Of a stretch of 64,000 bases of DNA, positions 48,002 through 56,982 are shown piece by piece. The stretch's first letter is position 1. Each line of letters opens with the position of its first letter. A program made the position numbers and the translations under genes. The DNA is taken from positions 4,327,324-4,391,323 of the forward strand of contig NZ_JAHCDI010000004.1 of assembly GCF_019697375.1 (NCBI RefSeq), in the 5' to 3' direction. The DNA comes from Micromonospora tarapacensis. Its GTDB lineage: Bacteria; Actinomycetota; Actinomycetes; Mycobacteriales; Micromonosporaceae. The notes beneath the pieces were generated by a model. The model did not search any database and was not told the origin of the DNA. It was given only the letters and a program-made list of their open reading frames with translations.

Positions 48002-48034
48002 CGGGCCTGGATACCGGTGTTGCATCCAGGCCCG
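48002..48034. terminator. Hairpin between thiolase and the 97-aa gene
   Basis: CGGGCCTGGAT (48002-48012) pairs with ATCCAGGCCCG (48024-48034); flanking GGGG and CCCC can extend it. It lies between convergent genes. The rest of 47,907-48,098 shows no gene. Confidence 0.8.
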
Positions 48035-48098
48035 GCCCCAACGCCGCCGGTCGTCGGCTGGACCCGGCGCGGCCCGGTAGACGTTTCTGGCCACCGCA

Positions 48099-48392
48099 CT
48101 ACAGCACGGTCCGGGTCGCGGCCACCTCTGCGGCGGCCCGGGCCAGCACCTCGCCGTCCGGGCCTGCGGCGAGCAGGTCGGCCGCGACCACCCGCAACTG
48201 GTCGGGCAGAGCGAGGTCGTTGTCGAGCCGGGGAACGGTGCGTCGCGGCTGTCCCTCCGCGTCGGCGGCGAGGTTGGCGATCTCCTGCACCAGTCGGTGC
48301 ACCAGATCCGCCCGGGAGACGTTGCCGCCGGCCGCGACGGCCGCCCACCGCGGCTGCTGCCAGTGCGCCACCTGCTGCACCAGCAACTCCAC
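48099..48392 (-). CDS. Conserved hypothetical protein, 97 aa
   Basis: GTG 48392 is preceded by GGGGAGGG. The product reads MELLVQQVAHWQQPRWAAVA, then RADLVHRLVQEIANLAADAE and VPRLDNDLALPDQLRVVAADLL, ending AAAEVAATRTVL. It is a soluble, mostly helical small protein with good codon bias. No domain is recognised. It sits beside a palindromic element and a decamer repeat at its 5' side. Confidence 0.7.
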   Translation of the reverse strand: MELLVQQVAHWQQPRWAAVAAGGNVSRADLVHRLVQEIANLAADAEGQPRRTVPRLDNDLALPDQLRVVAADLLAAGPDGEVLARAAAEVAATRTVL

Positions 48393-48450
48393 CGCCCTCC
48401 CCACCCCCACCCCCACACCCTACCCACCCACCCCACCCGCCCCCACCCCG

Positions 48451-48488
48451 TCGCGCCGCGTCGCGCCGCGTCGCGCCGCGTCGCGCCG
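48451..48488 (+). repeat. Tandem decamer TCGCGCCGCG, 3.8 copies
   Basis: TCGCGCCGCG occurs at 48451, 48461 and 48471, with TCGCGCCG at 48481 running into the palindromic element at 48488. It is preceded by a C/A tract (CCCCACCC type). The array is exact and probably slippage-prone. Confidence 0.9.
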
Positions 48489-48556
48489 ATCATGCAGTTG
48501 TGGCACCCGACAAAAGGGGCGTAAAGTATTATATCGACTACCACAACTGCATGATC
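48488..48556. repeat. GATCATGnAGTTG palindromic element, copy 2
   Basis: GATCATGCAGTTGTGG (48488-48503) and CCACAACTGCATGATC (48541-48556) are perfect inverse copies, 16 bp each. The 37-base loop is unusually AT-rich for this genome (GTAAAGTATTATATCGACTA at its end). A G-rich GGGGTGGGGAGGGGGAGG tract follows and C-rich tracts precede. It lies upstream of the 97-aa gene and downstream of the Bax-inhibitor gene. Confidence 0.82.
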
Positions 48557-48646
48557 AACGCCGGCGGGGTGGGGAGGGGGAGGAGGGAGTGCGACGGCGC
48601 CCGCCTCCGGGTGGGGGCGGGCGCCGGTCGGTCGCTGGCGGCGAGG

Positions 48647-49480
48647 TCAGTCGTCGCCCTGGAAATAGCTGATCAGGCGCAGCATCTCGATGTAGAGCCA
48701 GATCAGGCTGACCAGGATGCCGAACGCGGCCACCCAGGAATAGCGCTGCGGCAGGCCCATCCGGACGCCGTCCTCGACCTCCTTGAAGCTGAGGATGAAG
48801 CTCAGCGAGGCGACCACGATGCAGACGATGCTGAACCCGATGGCCAGCGGGCTGCCGTCCCGCAGGCCGGTGTTGACGCCGAACAGCGCCAGCACCAGGT
48901 TGATCAGCATGACGGCGAACAGGCCCGCCATCACCGCGATCATGCCCTTGACGAACTTCGGCGTCGCCCGGATGACCCGTGCCCGGTAGAGCATGGCCAT
49001 CACGAAGAAGACACCGAAGGTGGCGGTCACCGCCTGGAGCACGATGCCGTCGTACAGCGATTCGAAGAACTTGCTGACCGCGCCGACCAGGACGCCCTCG
49101 ACGACGGCGTACGCGACGACCAGCGCCGGGTTCGCCATCCGGGAGAAGGAGATGATCAGGCCGAGCACCAGGCCGACGACCGCGGCACCGATCCAGGCGA
49201 CGCCGAGCAGCGCGTCGGGGACCAGCACCCACGCCGCCGCGGCGGTGACGCCGAGGATGCCCAGGAGCATGACCGTCTTGACCACCACGTCGTCGATCGA
49301 CATGGGGGTGACGGCCGGCGGAGCGGACGGGAAGCCCGCCGCACCGGGGTAACCGGCCTGCGGGGGGTACTGCTGGGGATGACCGGGCTGTCCGTACGGC
49401 CCGGTCGGGGCGTACCCAGCGGCCCGCTCCCGCTCGGCCGCCTGGCCGAGCCGGGCGAGCACCGGGTTCGAGGTCTTCAC
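48647..49480 (-). CDS. Bax inhibitor-1/YccA family membrane protein
   Basis: The 277-residue protein has a Pro/Gly/Tyr-rich cytoplasmic N-terminus (QPGHPQQYPPQAGYPGAAGF) and seven hydrophobic helices. The family segments VEGVLVGAVSKFF and a terminal block ending WLYIEMLRLISYFQGDD are visible. Homologues are pH-sensitive calcium leak channels. GTG 49480 is preceded by GGGAGGCC. Confidence 0.88.
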   Translation of the reverse strand: MKTSNPVLARLGQAAERERAAGYAPTGPYGQPGHPQQYPPQAGYPGAAGFPSAPPAVTPMSIDDVVVKTVMLLGILGVTAAAAWVLVPDALLGVAWIGAAVVGLVLGLIISFSRMANPALVVAYAVVEGVLVGAVSKFFESLYDGIVLQAVTATFGVFFVMAMLYRARVIRATPKFVKGMIAVMAGLFAVMLINLVLALFGVNTGLRDGSPLAIGFSIVCIVVASLSFILSFKEVEDGVRMGLPQRYSWVAAFGILVSLIWLYIEMLRLISYFQGDD

Positions 49481-49824
49481 TGTCTGGCCTCCCTAAGGGG
49501 GTCGTGGCACGTCGACGCGCGCTACAAGAGTAAACGCCCGGGCCAGCCCGGTGGTGATCGGATTGCTGAGCGAACGCTGAGAGTGCCCCGGAGCGGGTCA
49601 GGCGGTCGCCGTGTCCGGGCGCCGGTGGCCAGGATCGGGGCCGACGCCCACGGCCGAGCCCACGACGGCACCAACGCGCGCTGCCGGGACCTGATGCCTT
49701 CCGGTGGCCCGCGCCGTCACGGTGAGCGCCGTGGTCGGGATCGGCACCGGCGGTGTGCTGTTGGCCGCGCGGCGCTGCCCGTCGCTCGTCATCGCCCTGC
49801 TCGCCTGCTGACGGAGCTGACCGT
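49481..49824. other. Intergenic region without a supported gene
   Basis: No convincing gene is seen. A 35-codon frame (GTG 49704 to TGA 49811, ending VLLAARRCPSLVIALLAC) is hydrophobic but has no ribosome binding site and no recognised family. The segment probably contains the promoter of the Bax-inhibitor gene at its left end. Confidence 0.5.
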
Positions 49825-49904
49825 GCCCGGGGCGGGGGTCGAACCCGCACGCCTTGCGGCAGCCGCTTTTAAGGCGGCCGTGTCTACCGTTCCACCACCC
49901 GGGC
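49825..49904 (-). tRNA. bldA: tRNA-Leu(UAA), bldA type
   Basis: The minus strand folds as a tRNA: acceptor GCCCGGG (49904-49898) with CCCGGGC (49831-49825). The anticodon stem GCCGC/GCGGC surrounds the loop CTTAAAA, so the anticodon is TAA and the codon read is UUA. There is an extra-arm-like TGCCGCAAGGCG and a T arm GCGGG-TTCGACC-CCCGC. CCA is not encoded. At 80 bases it is short for a type II leucine tRNA. In actinomycetes the UUA-reading tRNA controls development and antibiotic genes because TTA codons are rare. The alaS copy at 8918 contains one. Confidence 0.93.
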
Positions 49905-50006
49905 GGGTGACCCCGACGCGCCGGCACGCGCGGTGCAGTGCCACGGTAGCGGGTTCGCGGCCACTGCGGCGTCCCGGCGCTGACCGTCGCCACTAGGGTC
50001 GAAACC

Positions 50007-51872
50007 GTGAGCAGCGCCGCACGGACCGCCTCCCCAGACGACGTGGCCGAGCGGGCCGGCCACCGCATCGGACGGGCAGGCCGGCCAGGCGTTCACCGGC
50101 TGGCCCGTGCCGCCGCCCGGCACCGGACCGACCTGGTCGTGGTGCTGCTCCTCGCGGCCCTCGCCGGCTGGCTCACCCACGGGCTCTGGCCCGATCCGGC
50201 CGGACGGGTGCTCACCCTCAACCCGGCGGACCAGGCCCTCTACGAATGGTTCCTCGCGGTCGACGCGCGGGCGGTGCTGGGCGACTTCGGCCTGTTCACC
50301 GACCGGCTGAATGCGCCCCACGGGGTAAACCTGATGGCCAACACCTCGGTCATCGCCCTCGGTGTGCTGCTCGCGCCGGTCACCCTGCTGTGCGGTGCGC
50401 CGGTCACCTTCGCCCTGCTCGTGGCCGGCAACCTCGCCGGCACCGCGACCGCCTGGTACTTCCTGTTCAGCCGCACGCTGCGGGCGCACCGGGCCGCCGC
50501 GGTGCTGGGCGGCGCGCTGTGCGGCTTCGGCCCCGGGATGGTGTCGCAGAGCAACAGCCACCTGCACATGACCGCCCAGTGGTTGCTCCCCGTCATCGTC
50601 TGGCTGGTGGTACGCCTGCGCCAGGCCGCCGACCCGACCGCCGGTCGATCCGGCTCAGGCCCCGGCGGCGGCGCGGCCGGCGGCCGGCCGGACCGGCGGC
50701 GGCTGGTCACCACGGCGGTGGCGCTCGCCGCCGCCGTGTCCGCGCAGGTGTTCATCGGTGAGGAGGTGCTGTTCCTCGGCGCGCTCACCCTGCTGGTGAT
50801 GGCGGTGACGATGATCGCCGTGGATCGTGACCTGGCCCGCCGCGCGCTGCCCGCCTTCGCCGGCGGGATGGCGCTCGCCAGCGGGCTTGCCCTGCTGGTG
50901 CTCGCCCGCCCGCTGTGGTTCCAGTTCGCCGGGCCGCTGGGCGTCGCCGACGGCATGTTCAGCCCGCACTACTTCTCGGCCGACCTGCGCAGCTGGTGGG
51001 CCATCTCCCCGCTCAGCCTGGCCGGGAACGAACGCTCGGCCGGGCTGACCACCGGCCCGGCCGAGTACAACACGTTCCTGGGCTGGCCGCTCCTGGTGGT
51101 CACGGCCGGGTGCGCGATCTGGTTGGGGCGCCGCCCGCTGGTGCTGGCCTGCGCCACCGGCATCCTGGTGATGGGTGCCCTCTCGCTCGGCCCCGAAGTG
51201 GTCGCCAACCGGGAGGGCACCGGCCTACCCGGCCCGTACGCGCTGCTCGGTGGGCTTCCGGTGATCGACGGCGCGCTGCCGATGCGCTTCGCCCTGGCCG
51301 TACCGCCGCTGGCGGCGACGATCCTGGTGTTGGCGGTGGACCGGGCGCTGCGCACCGGCGGCCGTCCTCGACGACTGGTCCTGATGGCGGCAGCCGTGGC
51401 GTTGGTGCCGGTGGTGCCGGCGCCGCTGCCCGCCGCGCAGCGGGTGCCGGTTCCGGAGTTCATCACGGCCGGCCACTGGCGGACGTGTGTGCGGCCGGGC
51501 GGTGTGCTGGTGCCGGTGCCGCTGGCGACGCCGAAGGAGCCTTGGGCGATGCGGTGGGCGACGGCCGCGAACGCCGGTTTCAGCATGCCGGAGGGCTTCT
51601 TCATCGGCCCGCACGGCCGGGACGGCAGTGCCGCGATGGGTATCGCCCCACGACCCACTTCCGCGCTGCTGGCCGGGGTGGCCAAGGGCGGTCTCCGGCC
51701 GGTCGTCGGCGAGGAGCAGCGCCGCCGGGCCGCCGCGGACGTCGAGCACTGGGGCGCCTCGTGCGTGGTGCTGGCGGTCGCCACGCCGCACGCCGACAGC
51801 CTGCGCCTGACGCTCGATGCGCTCTACGGCCGGTCGACGCGGATCGCCGACGCCTGGTTCTGGCGGGTCTAA
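50007..51872 (+). CDS. Large membrane protein, GT-C/YfhO-like
   Basis: The 621-residue protein has about 11-13 hydrophobic helices, an early luminal segment with DQALYEWFLAVDARAVLGD and GLFTDRLNAPHGVNLMAN, and a C-terminal soluble part (RVPVPEFITAGHWRTCVRPG...). The acidic Asp/Glu pair in the first loop and overall shape resemble GT-C glycosyltransferases that use polyprenyl-linked sugars. The donor and acceptor are unknown. GTG 50007 is the plausible start. It is next to tRNA-Leu and convergent with the NADH dehydrogenase gene. Confidence 0.72.
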   Translation: MSSAARTASPDDVAERAGHRIGRAGRPGVHRLARAAARHRTDLVVVLLLAALAGWLTHGLWPDPAGRVLTLNPADQALYEWFLAVDARAVLGDFGLFTDRLNAPHGVNLMANTSVIALGVLLAPVTLLCGAPVTFALLVAGNLAGTATAWYFLFSRTLRAHRAAAVLGGALCGFGPGMVSQSNSHLHMTAQWLLPVIVWLVVRLRQAADPTAGRSGSGPGGGAAGGRPDRRRLVTTAVALAAAVSAQVFIGEEVLFLGALTLLVMAVTMIAVDRDLARRALPAFAGGMALASGLALLVLARPLWFQFAGPLGVADGMFSPHYFSADLRSWWAISPLSLAGNERSAGLTTGPAEYNTFLGWPLLVVTAGCAIWLGRRPLVLACATGILVMGALSLGPEVVANREGTGLPGPYALLGGLPVIDGALPMRFALAVPPLAATILVLAVDRALRTGGRPRRLVLMAAAVALVPVVPAPLPAAQRVPVPEFITAGHWRTCVRPGGVLVPVPLATPKEPWAMRWATAANAGFSMPEGFFIGPHGRDGSAAMGIAPRPTSALLAGVAKGGLRPVVGEEQRRRAAADVEHWGASCVVLAVATPHADSLRLTLDALYGRSTRIADAWFWRV

Positions 51873-51909
51873 GGCAGCCGCGCGGCACGGAGCCCCCGCC
51901 AGGTCCTGC

Positions 51910-53244
51910 TCACCCCTTGCCGCGCGGCTGGGACGCCTCGGCGAACTCCTCGCGAGGGTCGTGCAACTGGCCGAGGGCGACCACCTCGCGCTTGAGGAAG
52001 AACGCCAGCGTCCAGTCGACCACGACCCGGACCTTGCGGTTGAACGACGGGATCCGGCTCATGTGGTACGTCCGGTGCATGAACCACGCGGGCCACCCGG
52101 TCATCTTGACGCCGTAGACCTGGGCCACGCCCTTGTGCAGGCCGAGGCTGGCCACGCTGCCCGCGTGCTTGTGCTTGTACGCGACCGGCTCCCGGCCCCG
52201 GACCACGGCCACGATGTTGTCGGCCATCCGCTGCGCCTGGCGCACCGCGTGCTGAGCGCTCGGCGAACAGTAGTTGCCCGGCGGCTTGGTCAGGTCCGGC
52301 ACGGCGGCGCAGTCACCCGCGCTCCAGGCGCCCTCGACCACCCGGTCACCGTCGACCACCTGGAGGGTCGGCAGGCAGGTGACCCGGCGCCGCTCCTCGC
52401 GCGGGAAGTCCGTCGCGTCCAGCATCGGCGACGGCTTCACCCCCGCGGTCCAGACGATGGTGTCCGCGCTGAACCTGTCGCCGTCGGAAAGCTCGACCAC
52501 CCCGTCGACGCAGGACTCCAGCCGGGTGTCCAGCCGGATGTCCATGTCCCGCTTGAGCAGCTGCTGCACCGTGTAGGCGCCCATGTCCCGGTCGACCTCG
52601 GGCAACACCCGCTGGGTGGCCTCGACCAGCACCCACCGCATGTCCGACGGCCTCAGCTCCGGGTAGTACTTCAGGGCGTCCCGGGCCATGTCCTCCATCT
52701 CGGCGAGCGCCTCGATGCCGGCGTACCCGCCGCCGACGAAGACGAAGGTCAGCGCGCGGCGGCGCACCTCGGGGTCGGGCGTCGCCGCGGCCACGTCCAG
52801 CTGCTCCAGCACGTGGTTGCGCAGGTAGATGGCCTCACCGATGGTCTTGAAGCCGATGCCGTGCTCGTGCAGGCCGGGGATCGGCAGGGTCCGGGAGACC
52901 GAGCCGGGGGCGATCACCACATGGTCGTACGTGATCTCCCGCACCGGGCCGACGATCGGCTGCACGGTGGCGGTCCTGCTCGCGTGGTCGATCCGGGTCA
53001 CCGCGCCGGCCACGATCGTGCACCGGCGCAACTCCCGACGCAGCGGCACCACGGAGTGTCGCGGCGAGATGTTTCCCGCCGCGGCCTCGGGCAGGAACGG
53101 CTGGTACGTCATGTGCGGCTGGGGATCGACGACGACGACCTCAGCCTCGCGGGAACTCAGCTTCTTCGACAGGCGCAGCGCCGCGTAGAGACCGACGTGC
53201 CCGGCGCCCACCACAAGGATCCGCTTCGGATTCACGCCTACCAT
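51910..53244 (-). CDS. ndh: Type II NADH dehydrogenase-like FAD oxidoreductase
   Basis: The 444-residue flavoprotein has an N-terminal Rossmann motif ILVVGAGHVGLYAALRL, the quinone-site-like MTYQPFLPEAAAGNISPRH, the second nucleotide site TFVFVGGGYAGIEALAEMEDMA and TIVWTAGVKPSPML. A C-terminal membrane-associated helix lies in VRVVVDWTLAFFLKREV. It should pass electrons from NADH to menaquinone without proton pumping. ATG 53244 follows GGGGAAAG; an in-frame GTG three codons later is possible. Confidence 0.9.
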   Translation of the reverse strand: MVGVNPKRILVVGAGHVGLYAALRLSKKLSSREAEVVVVDPQPHMTYQPFLPEAAAGNISPRHSVVPLRRELRRCTIVAGAVTRIDHASRTATVQPIVGPVREITYDHVVIAPGSVSRTLPIPGLHEHGIGFKTIGEAIYLRNHVLEQLDVAAATPDPEVRRRALTFVFVGGGYAGIEALAEMEDMARDALKYYPELRPSDMRWVLVEATQRVLPEVDRDMGAYTVQQLLKRDMDIRLDTRLESCVDGVVELSDGDRFSADTIVWTAGVKPSPMLDATDFPREERRRVTCLPTLQVVDGDRVVEGAWSAGDCAAVPDLTKPPGNYCSPSAQHAVRQAQRMADNIVAVVRGREPVAYKHKHAGSVASLGLHKGVAQVYGVKMTGWPAWFMHRTYHMSRIPSFNRKVRVVVDWTLAFFLKREVVALGQLHDPREEFAEASQPRGKG

Positions 53245-53389
53245 CTTTCCCCTACCGGCTGCGCTAATCCCGCTCGCGGCTCCCTTCTGTGACCGAGCAC
53301 AACCGCTGTGACCCGCACGACTCGGACGTCCGGCGACACCGTCGCCACAGCGGACCCGAGCCTCCCGGCGGGCACCCGGGCCCCGCCGG

Positions 53390-53956
53390 TCACCTGCGTC
53401 GCAGCAGCCAGGCCAGCAACGCGGTCGACCCGACGGCGACCAGCAGACCGGCGATCGTGACCGCCTGCCAGCCGCTGCCGTCGGGGCCGACCCGGTCCAG
53501 TTCGAGCAGCAGCACCCCGAGCACCGACGTGGCGAGCACCACTGCCCCGGCACGGGTGAGCCAGCGCACTATCACGTCCGGATCCACCACGGCGTCGTAC
53601 GGCAGCACCGCGATCAGCGCGCACAGCGTGTGGGTGAGGTACAGCGCCACCGCCACCGCCATCAGCCGCCACAGCGCGATCGGCCGGTCGTACCCGTCGG
53701 TGGCGAGCAACCACCCGCCGACCGTGACCAACGCGGCGAAGGTCGGCCAGAGCCGGCGCGGCGCCAGCGCGGGCAGCACCGCGACCGCGACCAGGGGGCC
53801 CAGCGCCCGTCCCGCGGCGACCTCGGCGGGGTACGCCAGCAGCAGCCCCGCCAGCGCGCTGAGGAAGACCCCCACGCGGACCAGCACCGGGGTCAGGGAG
53901 ATCCGGCCGACCGCGGTCCGCACCGCCCGGACCCGCCCGACGACTGCCGTGATCAC
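53390..53956 (-). CDS. Membrane protein of the MoxR/DUF58 operon
   Basis: The 188-residue protein from GTG 53956 (GGAGGG upstream) has about six hydrophobic helices (LVRVGVFLSALAGLLLAYPAE, ALGPLVAVAVLPALA, WLTRAGAVVLATSVLGVLLL). It ends in a basic tail LLRRR. It is the last gene of the operon with the ATPase and DUF58 proteins, 55 bp after the DUF58 stop. Function unknown. Confidence 0.78.
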   Translation of the reverse strand: MITAVVGRVRAVRTAVGRISLTPVLVRVGVFLSALAGLLLAYPAEVAAGRALGPLVAVAVLPALAPRRLWPTFAALVTVGGWLLATDGYDRPIALWRLMAVAVALYLTHTLCALIAVLPYDAVVDPDVIVRWLTRAGAVVLATSVLGVLLLELDRVGPDGSGWQAVTIAGLLVAVGSTALLAWLLRRR

Positions 53957-54011
53957 CGCCTCAGCCCTCCGTCGGCGACCCGGACACCGCGCCGCGCCGC
54001 GTTCCTCGCGC

Positions 54012-55381
54012 TCACCGGCCACCCACCCGGGGAGCGGTGGCCAGCCTCGCCACGTCGCGCAGCACCTGGTCGAGGCTGCCGGCGCCGGCCCACGGCACCA
54101 CCGGCACCCCGTGCTCGCGCAGCTGGGCGATCATGGTGTCCCGGTCCAGCCGCCACAGCCGGTACGCCACCTCGGCCCAACCGCGGTCCTTCGGCGGCGC
54201 CAGGTCGGCCGGGAGGGTGTCCACGGCCACCACGAAACGTCCCGAGCGGGCCAGCCGGGCCAGCATCTGCGCCGAACGTTCCTCCAGCAGCGGAGTGAGC
54301 ACCACCACCAGCGCGTCGGCGGAGAGCAACTGCGGCCCGAAAACCTGGTCGTATGGTTCGTGCGGGGACGACTGCGCCTTGACCTCCAGCAGCCACTCCA
54401 GCACGGTCAGGTACTGCCGGCGACCGGTGGCCGGGCGCAGCCGGCGGGCACTCGGTCCGTATTCCAGCAGCGCCACCCGGTCGCCCCGGTGCAGATAGTG
54501 CTCGGCGATGGCGGCAGCAGCCCGGACCGTGGTGTCCAGCACCGACGCCGTGCCGTTGATCCCACCGGAGCGGCCCGCCTCGGCCAGCACGTCGAGCAGC
54601 ACCACCACCTCGGCGTCGCGGTCGGAGAGGGTGGCCGCCACGTGCAGTTGCCGGGCCCGCAGCGACACCCGCCAGTCGATGCGGCGCAGCCGGTCACCGG
54701 GGGCGAAGACCCGCACCCCGGCCAGCTCGCCGCCCTCGCCGGGACGGCGCGAGTGGTGCGCGCCGACCAGCCCGGCGGCCCGCGGCATCGCCTCGACCGC
54801 CTCGAACGGCTCGGTCTTCGGGTACACCTTGGACCGGATCGGATCGGCGATCACCGCGCGGGAGACCAGCAGGCCCTGCGCCGCGGCGACCCGGGCGCCC
54901 GCCGGGCCGAACGGATGCCACCCCAGCGCAGCGCGGTGCCGGCCAGCTCCAGATCGACGGCGGTGTCCGGGGCGACCGAGGTCACGAACGGGCGGTCCGC
55001 CACGGCCGGCCGGCCGTCACCGGCGACGGTGCCGCCGGCGAGAGTCGCCCGCTCGATGCGCAGCCAGGGCGAGACCCGGGCACGCAGCACCGCCACGTCG
55101 TAGCTGGCCGCACCGGGGTTGCCGACACTCACCGTGCCGGCCACCTCGCCGCCCTCCACCAGACGCCCGTCGTCGGCGCTGATCCAGACCCGGGGCGGCT
55201 CGGTGGGCCGGCGGCGCAACGCGTACGCGGTGCCGAGCGCGAACGGAGTGGCCAGCACCACCAGATCCACCCGGCCCAGCACCACGGCGACGACCAGCAG
55301 CAGGCCGGTGAGCAGCACCGCTCGACCGAGCGCCCAGGTGGGCGCCCAGGTGGGCGTTGCCGGTCGGTCCGGGGTGCTCAC
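54012..55381 (-). CDS. DUF58 protein, frameshifted
   Basis: GTG 55381 begins with two membrane spans (LLTGLLLVVAVVLGRVDLVV) and a beta-rich region to LELAGTALRWG near 54,915. The rest, in another frame, reads WHPFGPAGARVAAAQGLLVS, then DPIRSKVYPKTEPF. It contains the DUF58 motif GVRVFAPGDRLRRIDWRVSLR and a vWA-like domain with VVLLDV. The break is at CTGGGGTGGC, where one G appears missing. Joined length is about 456 residues. DUF58 proteins partner with MoxR ATPases in assembling or activating surface or enzyme complexes; the target here is unknown. Confidence 0.83.
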
Positions 55382-55387
55382 GACGGG

Positions 55388-56395
55388 TCAGTGCCCCGGC
55401 CGGCCGGCGGCGTAGCTGGGCAGGGCACCACTGGCCGGCGCCGGGGTGGCGTCGAGGACCTCGCCGACCACGAAGGACGGATCCACCCGCCGCAGCCACA
55501 TCTCCGGGCGCAGGGTGATCCGGTGCGACAGTGCCGGCGCCGCGACGTCCTTGACGTCCTCCGGCACGACGTAGTCCCGCCCGGAGAACACCGCGCGTAC
55601 CCGGGCCAGCAGCAGCAGCGCCAGCGAGCCGCGCGGTGACGCGCCGACCAGCACGGACGGGTGCTCCCGGGTGGCCGCGGTGAGCGCCACGATGTAGCGG
55701 CCGACCGAGTCCTCGACCACCACGTCCTCCAGCGCGGCCTGCATGGCGCGCAGGGTGCCCGCGTCGACGACCGGCTTGATGTCGGCCTCCTCGCGGCGGC
55801 GCGCCATCCGCCGGCGCAGCACCTCCCACTCCTCCTCCTGGTCGGGGTAGCCGAACGACACCCGCAGCAGGAACCGGTCCAGCTGCGCCTCCGGCAGCGG
55901 GTAGGTGCCCTCGTACTCGATGGGGTTGGCGGTCGCCAGCACGTGGAACGGCTCGTCCAGCCGGTAGGTCACACCCTCCACCGAGACCTGCTTCTCCTGC
56001 ATCGCCTCCAGCAGCGCCGACTGGGTTTTCGGCGGGGTCCGGTTGATCTCGTCGGCGAGCAGCAGGTTGGTGAAGACCGGCCCGGCCCGGAACGTGAAGT
56101 CGCCGCTGCGCTGGTCGTAGAGGAACGAACCGGTGACGTCGGCGGGCAGCAGGTCCGGGGTGAACTGGAGGCGCCGGAAGTCCAGCCCGAGCGCCTGGGC
56201 GAAGGACCGCGCGGTGAGCGTCTTGCCCAGGCCCGGCAGGTCCTCCAGCAGGACGTGCCCGCCGGCCAGGATGCCGGCCAGGACCAGTTCCAGGGAGTCC
56301 CGCTTGCCGACCACGACCTGACCCACCGCGTCCAGTACCGCCCGGGCGAGGCGGCCGACCTCGGTGGGGGGCATGGTCCGGCCGACGTCGTTCAT
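55388..56395 (-). CDS. moxR: MoxR-family AAA+ ATPase
   Basis: The 335-residue ATPase shows Walker A LLEDLPGLGKTLTARSFAQ, Walker B NLLLADEINRTPPKTQSALLEAMQE, sensor region VLATANPIEYEGTYPLPEAQLDRFLL and the C-terminal lid GASPRGSLALLLLARVRA. It probably acts as a chaperone-like ATPase with the DUF58 protein encoded seven bases downstream. ATG 56395 overlaps the preceding stop as TGATG. Confidence 0.93.
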   Translation of the reverse strand: MNDVGRTMPPTEVGRLARAVLDAVGQVVVGKRDSLELVLAGILAGGHVLLEDLPGLGKTLTARSFAQALGLDFRRLQFTPDLLPADVTGSFLYDQRSGDFTFRAGPVFTNLLLADEINRTPPKTQSALLEAMQEKQVSVEGVTYRLDEPFHVLATANPIEYEGTYPLPEAQLDRFLLRVSFGYPDQEEEWEVLRRRMARRREEADIKPVVDAGTLRAMQAALEDVVVEDSVGRYIVALTAATREHPSVLVGASPRGSLALLLLARVRAVFSGRDYVVPEDVKDVAAPALSHRITLRPEMWLRRVDPSFVVGEVLDATPAPASGALPSYAAGRPGH

Positions 56396-56982
56396 CAGAT
56401 CTTCTCCAGTTCGGCGACGATCGCCGCGAGGTCGCGCGGCGAAGTGGTGCGGCGGGGTGGGGTGTCCAGGAACGTCCACAGTGGCTCGCCCAGCAGGGCA
56501 CGCGCCCGGACCGGATCCAACTCACGGGTCAGGCCGTGCTTCAGCCGCAGTCGCTCGTCGGCCAGCTCGGCGAGGCGGGGCACGATCACGCTGGTGAACC
56601 GTTCCGGCCGCGTCCTGGACCAGTCGAGGGGCAGTTCCCAGCCGTTGATCGCGGTGCGCAGCGCGTCCCGGGCGTCCCAGTTGTACATGCCGTCCTCCTC
56701 CCCGCCGCGAGGACGCGGGCCGTGGTGGGTGGACTTCGGCGGCGGGGTCAGCGCGGCGACGATCCGGCGAACCACGAGCAGCGTGAGGACCGCGGCGACC
56801 AACACCAGCAGCGACACCCGCAGCCCGACCGCACGCAGTACGGCGACGACCACGACGCTCGCCACCGTGGTGACACCGAGAACCCCGGCGACGGTACGCA
56901 GCCGCCCGTGCTCGCGCCGCTCGGGCTGGACCCGCCGGTCCTCCTCGACGCTGAGCAGGTCGTCGATGCTGGTGCTGCTCAT
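56395..56982 (-). CDS. Membrane protein between DUF4129 and MoxR
   Basis: The 195-residue protein has two adjacent spans (TVAGVLGVTTVASVVVVAVL and VSLLVLVAAVLTLLVVRRIV). A cytoplasmic domain follows (MYNWDARDALRTAINGWELP, RFTSVIVPRLAELADERLRL, GEPLWTFLDTPPRR). ATG 56982 overlaps the DUF4129 stop as ATGA, and its own stop overlaps moxR. The order DUF4129, this protein, MoxR, DUF58 is a common actinobacterial operon. Function unknown. Confidence 0.83.
   Translation of the reverse strand: MSSTSIDDLLSVEEDRRVQPERREHGRLRTVAGVLGVTTVASVVVVAVLRAVGLRVSLLVLVAAVLTLLVVRRIVAALTPPPKSTHHGPRPRGGEEDGMYNWDARDALRTAINGWELPLDWSRTRPERFTSVIVPRLAELADERLRLKHGLTRELDPVRARALLGEPLWTFLDTPPRRTTSPRDLAAIVAELEKI

Noticed and set aside
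49704..49811. 35-codon hydrophobic frame before tRNA-Leu
   Set aside because: No ribosome binding site, no family, and short chance hydrophobic frames are common at this GC content.
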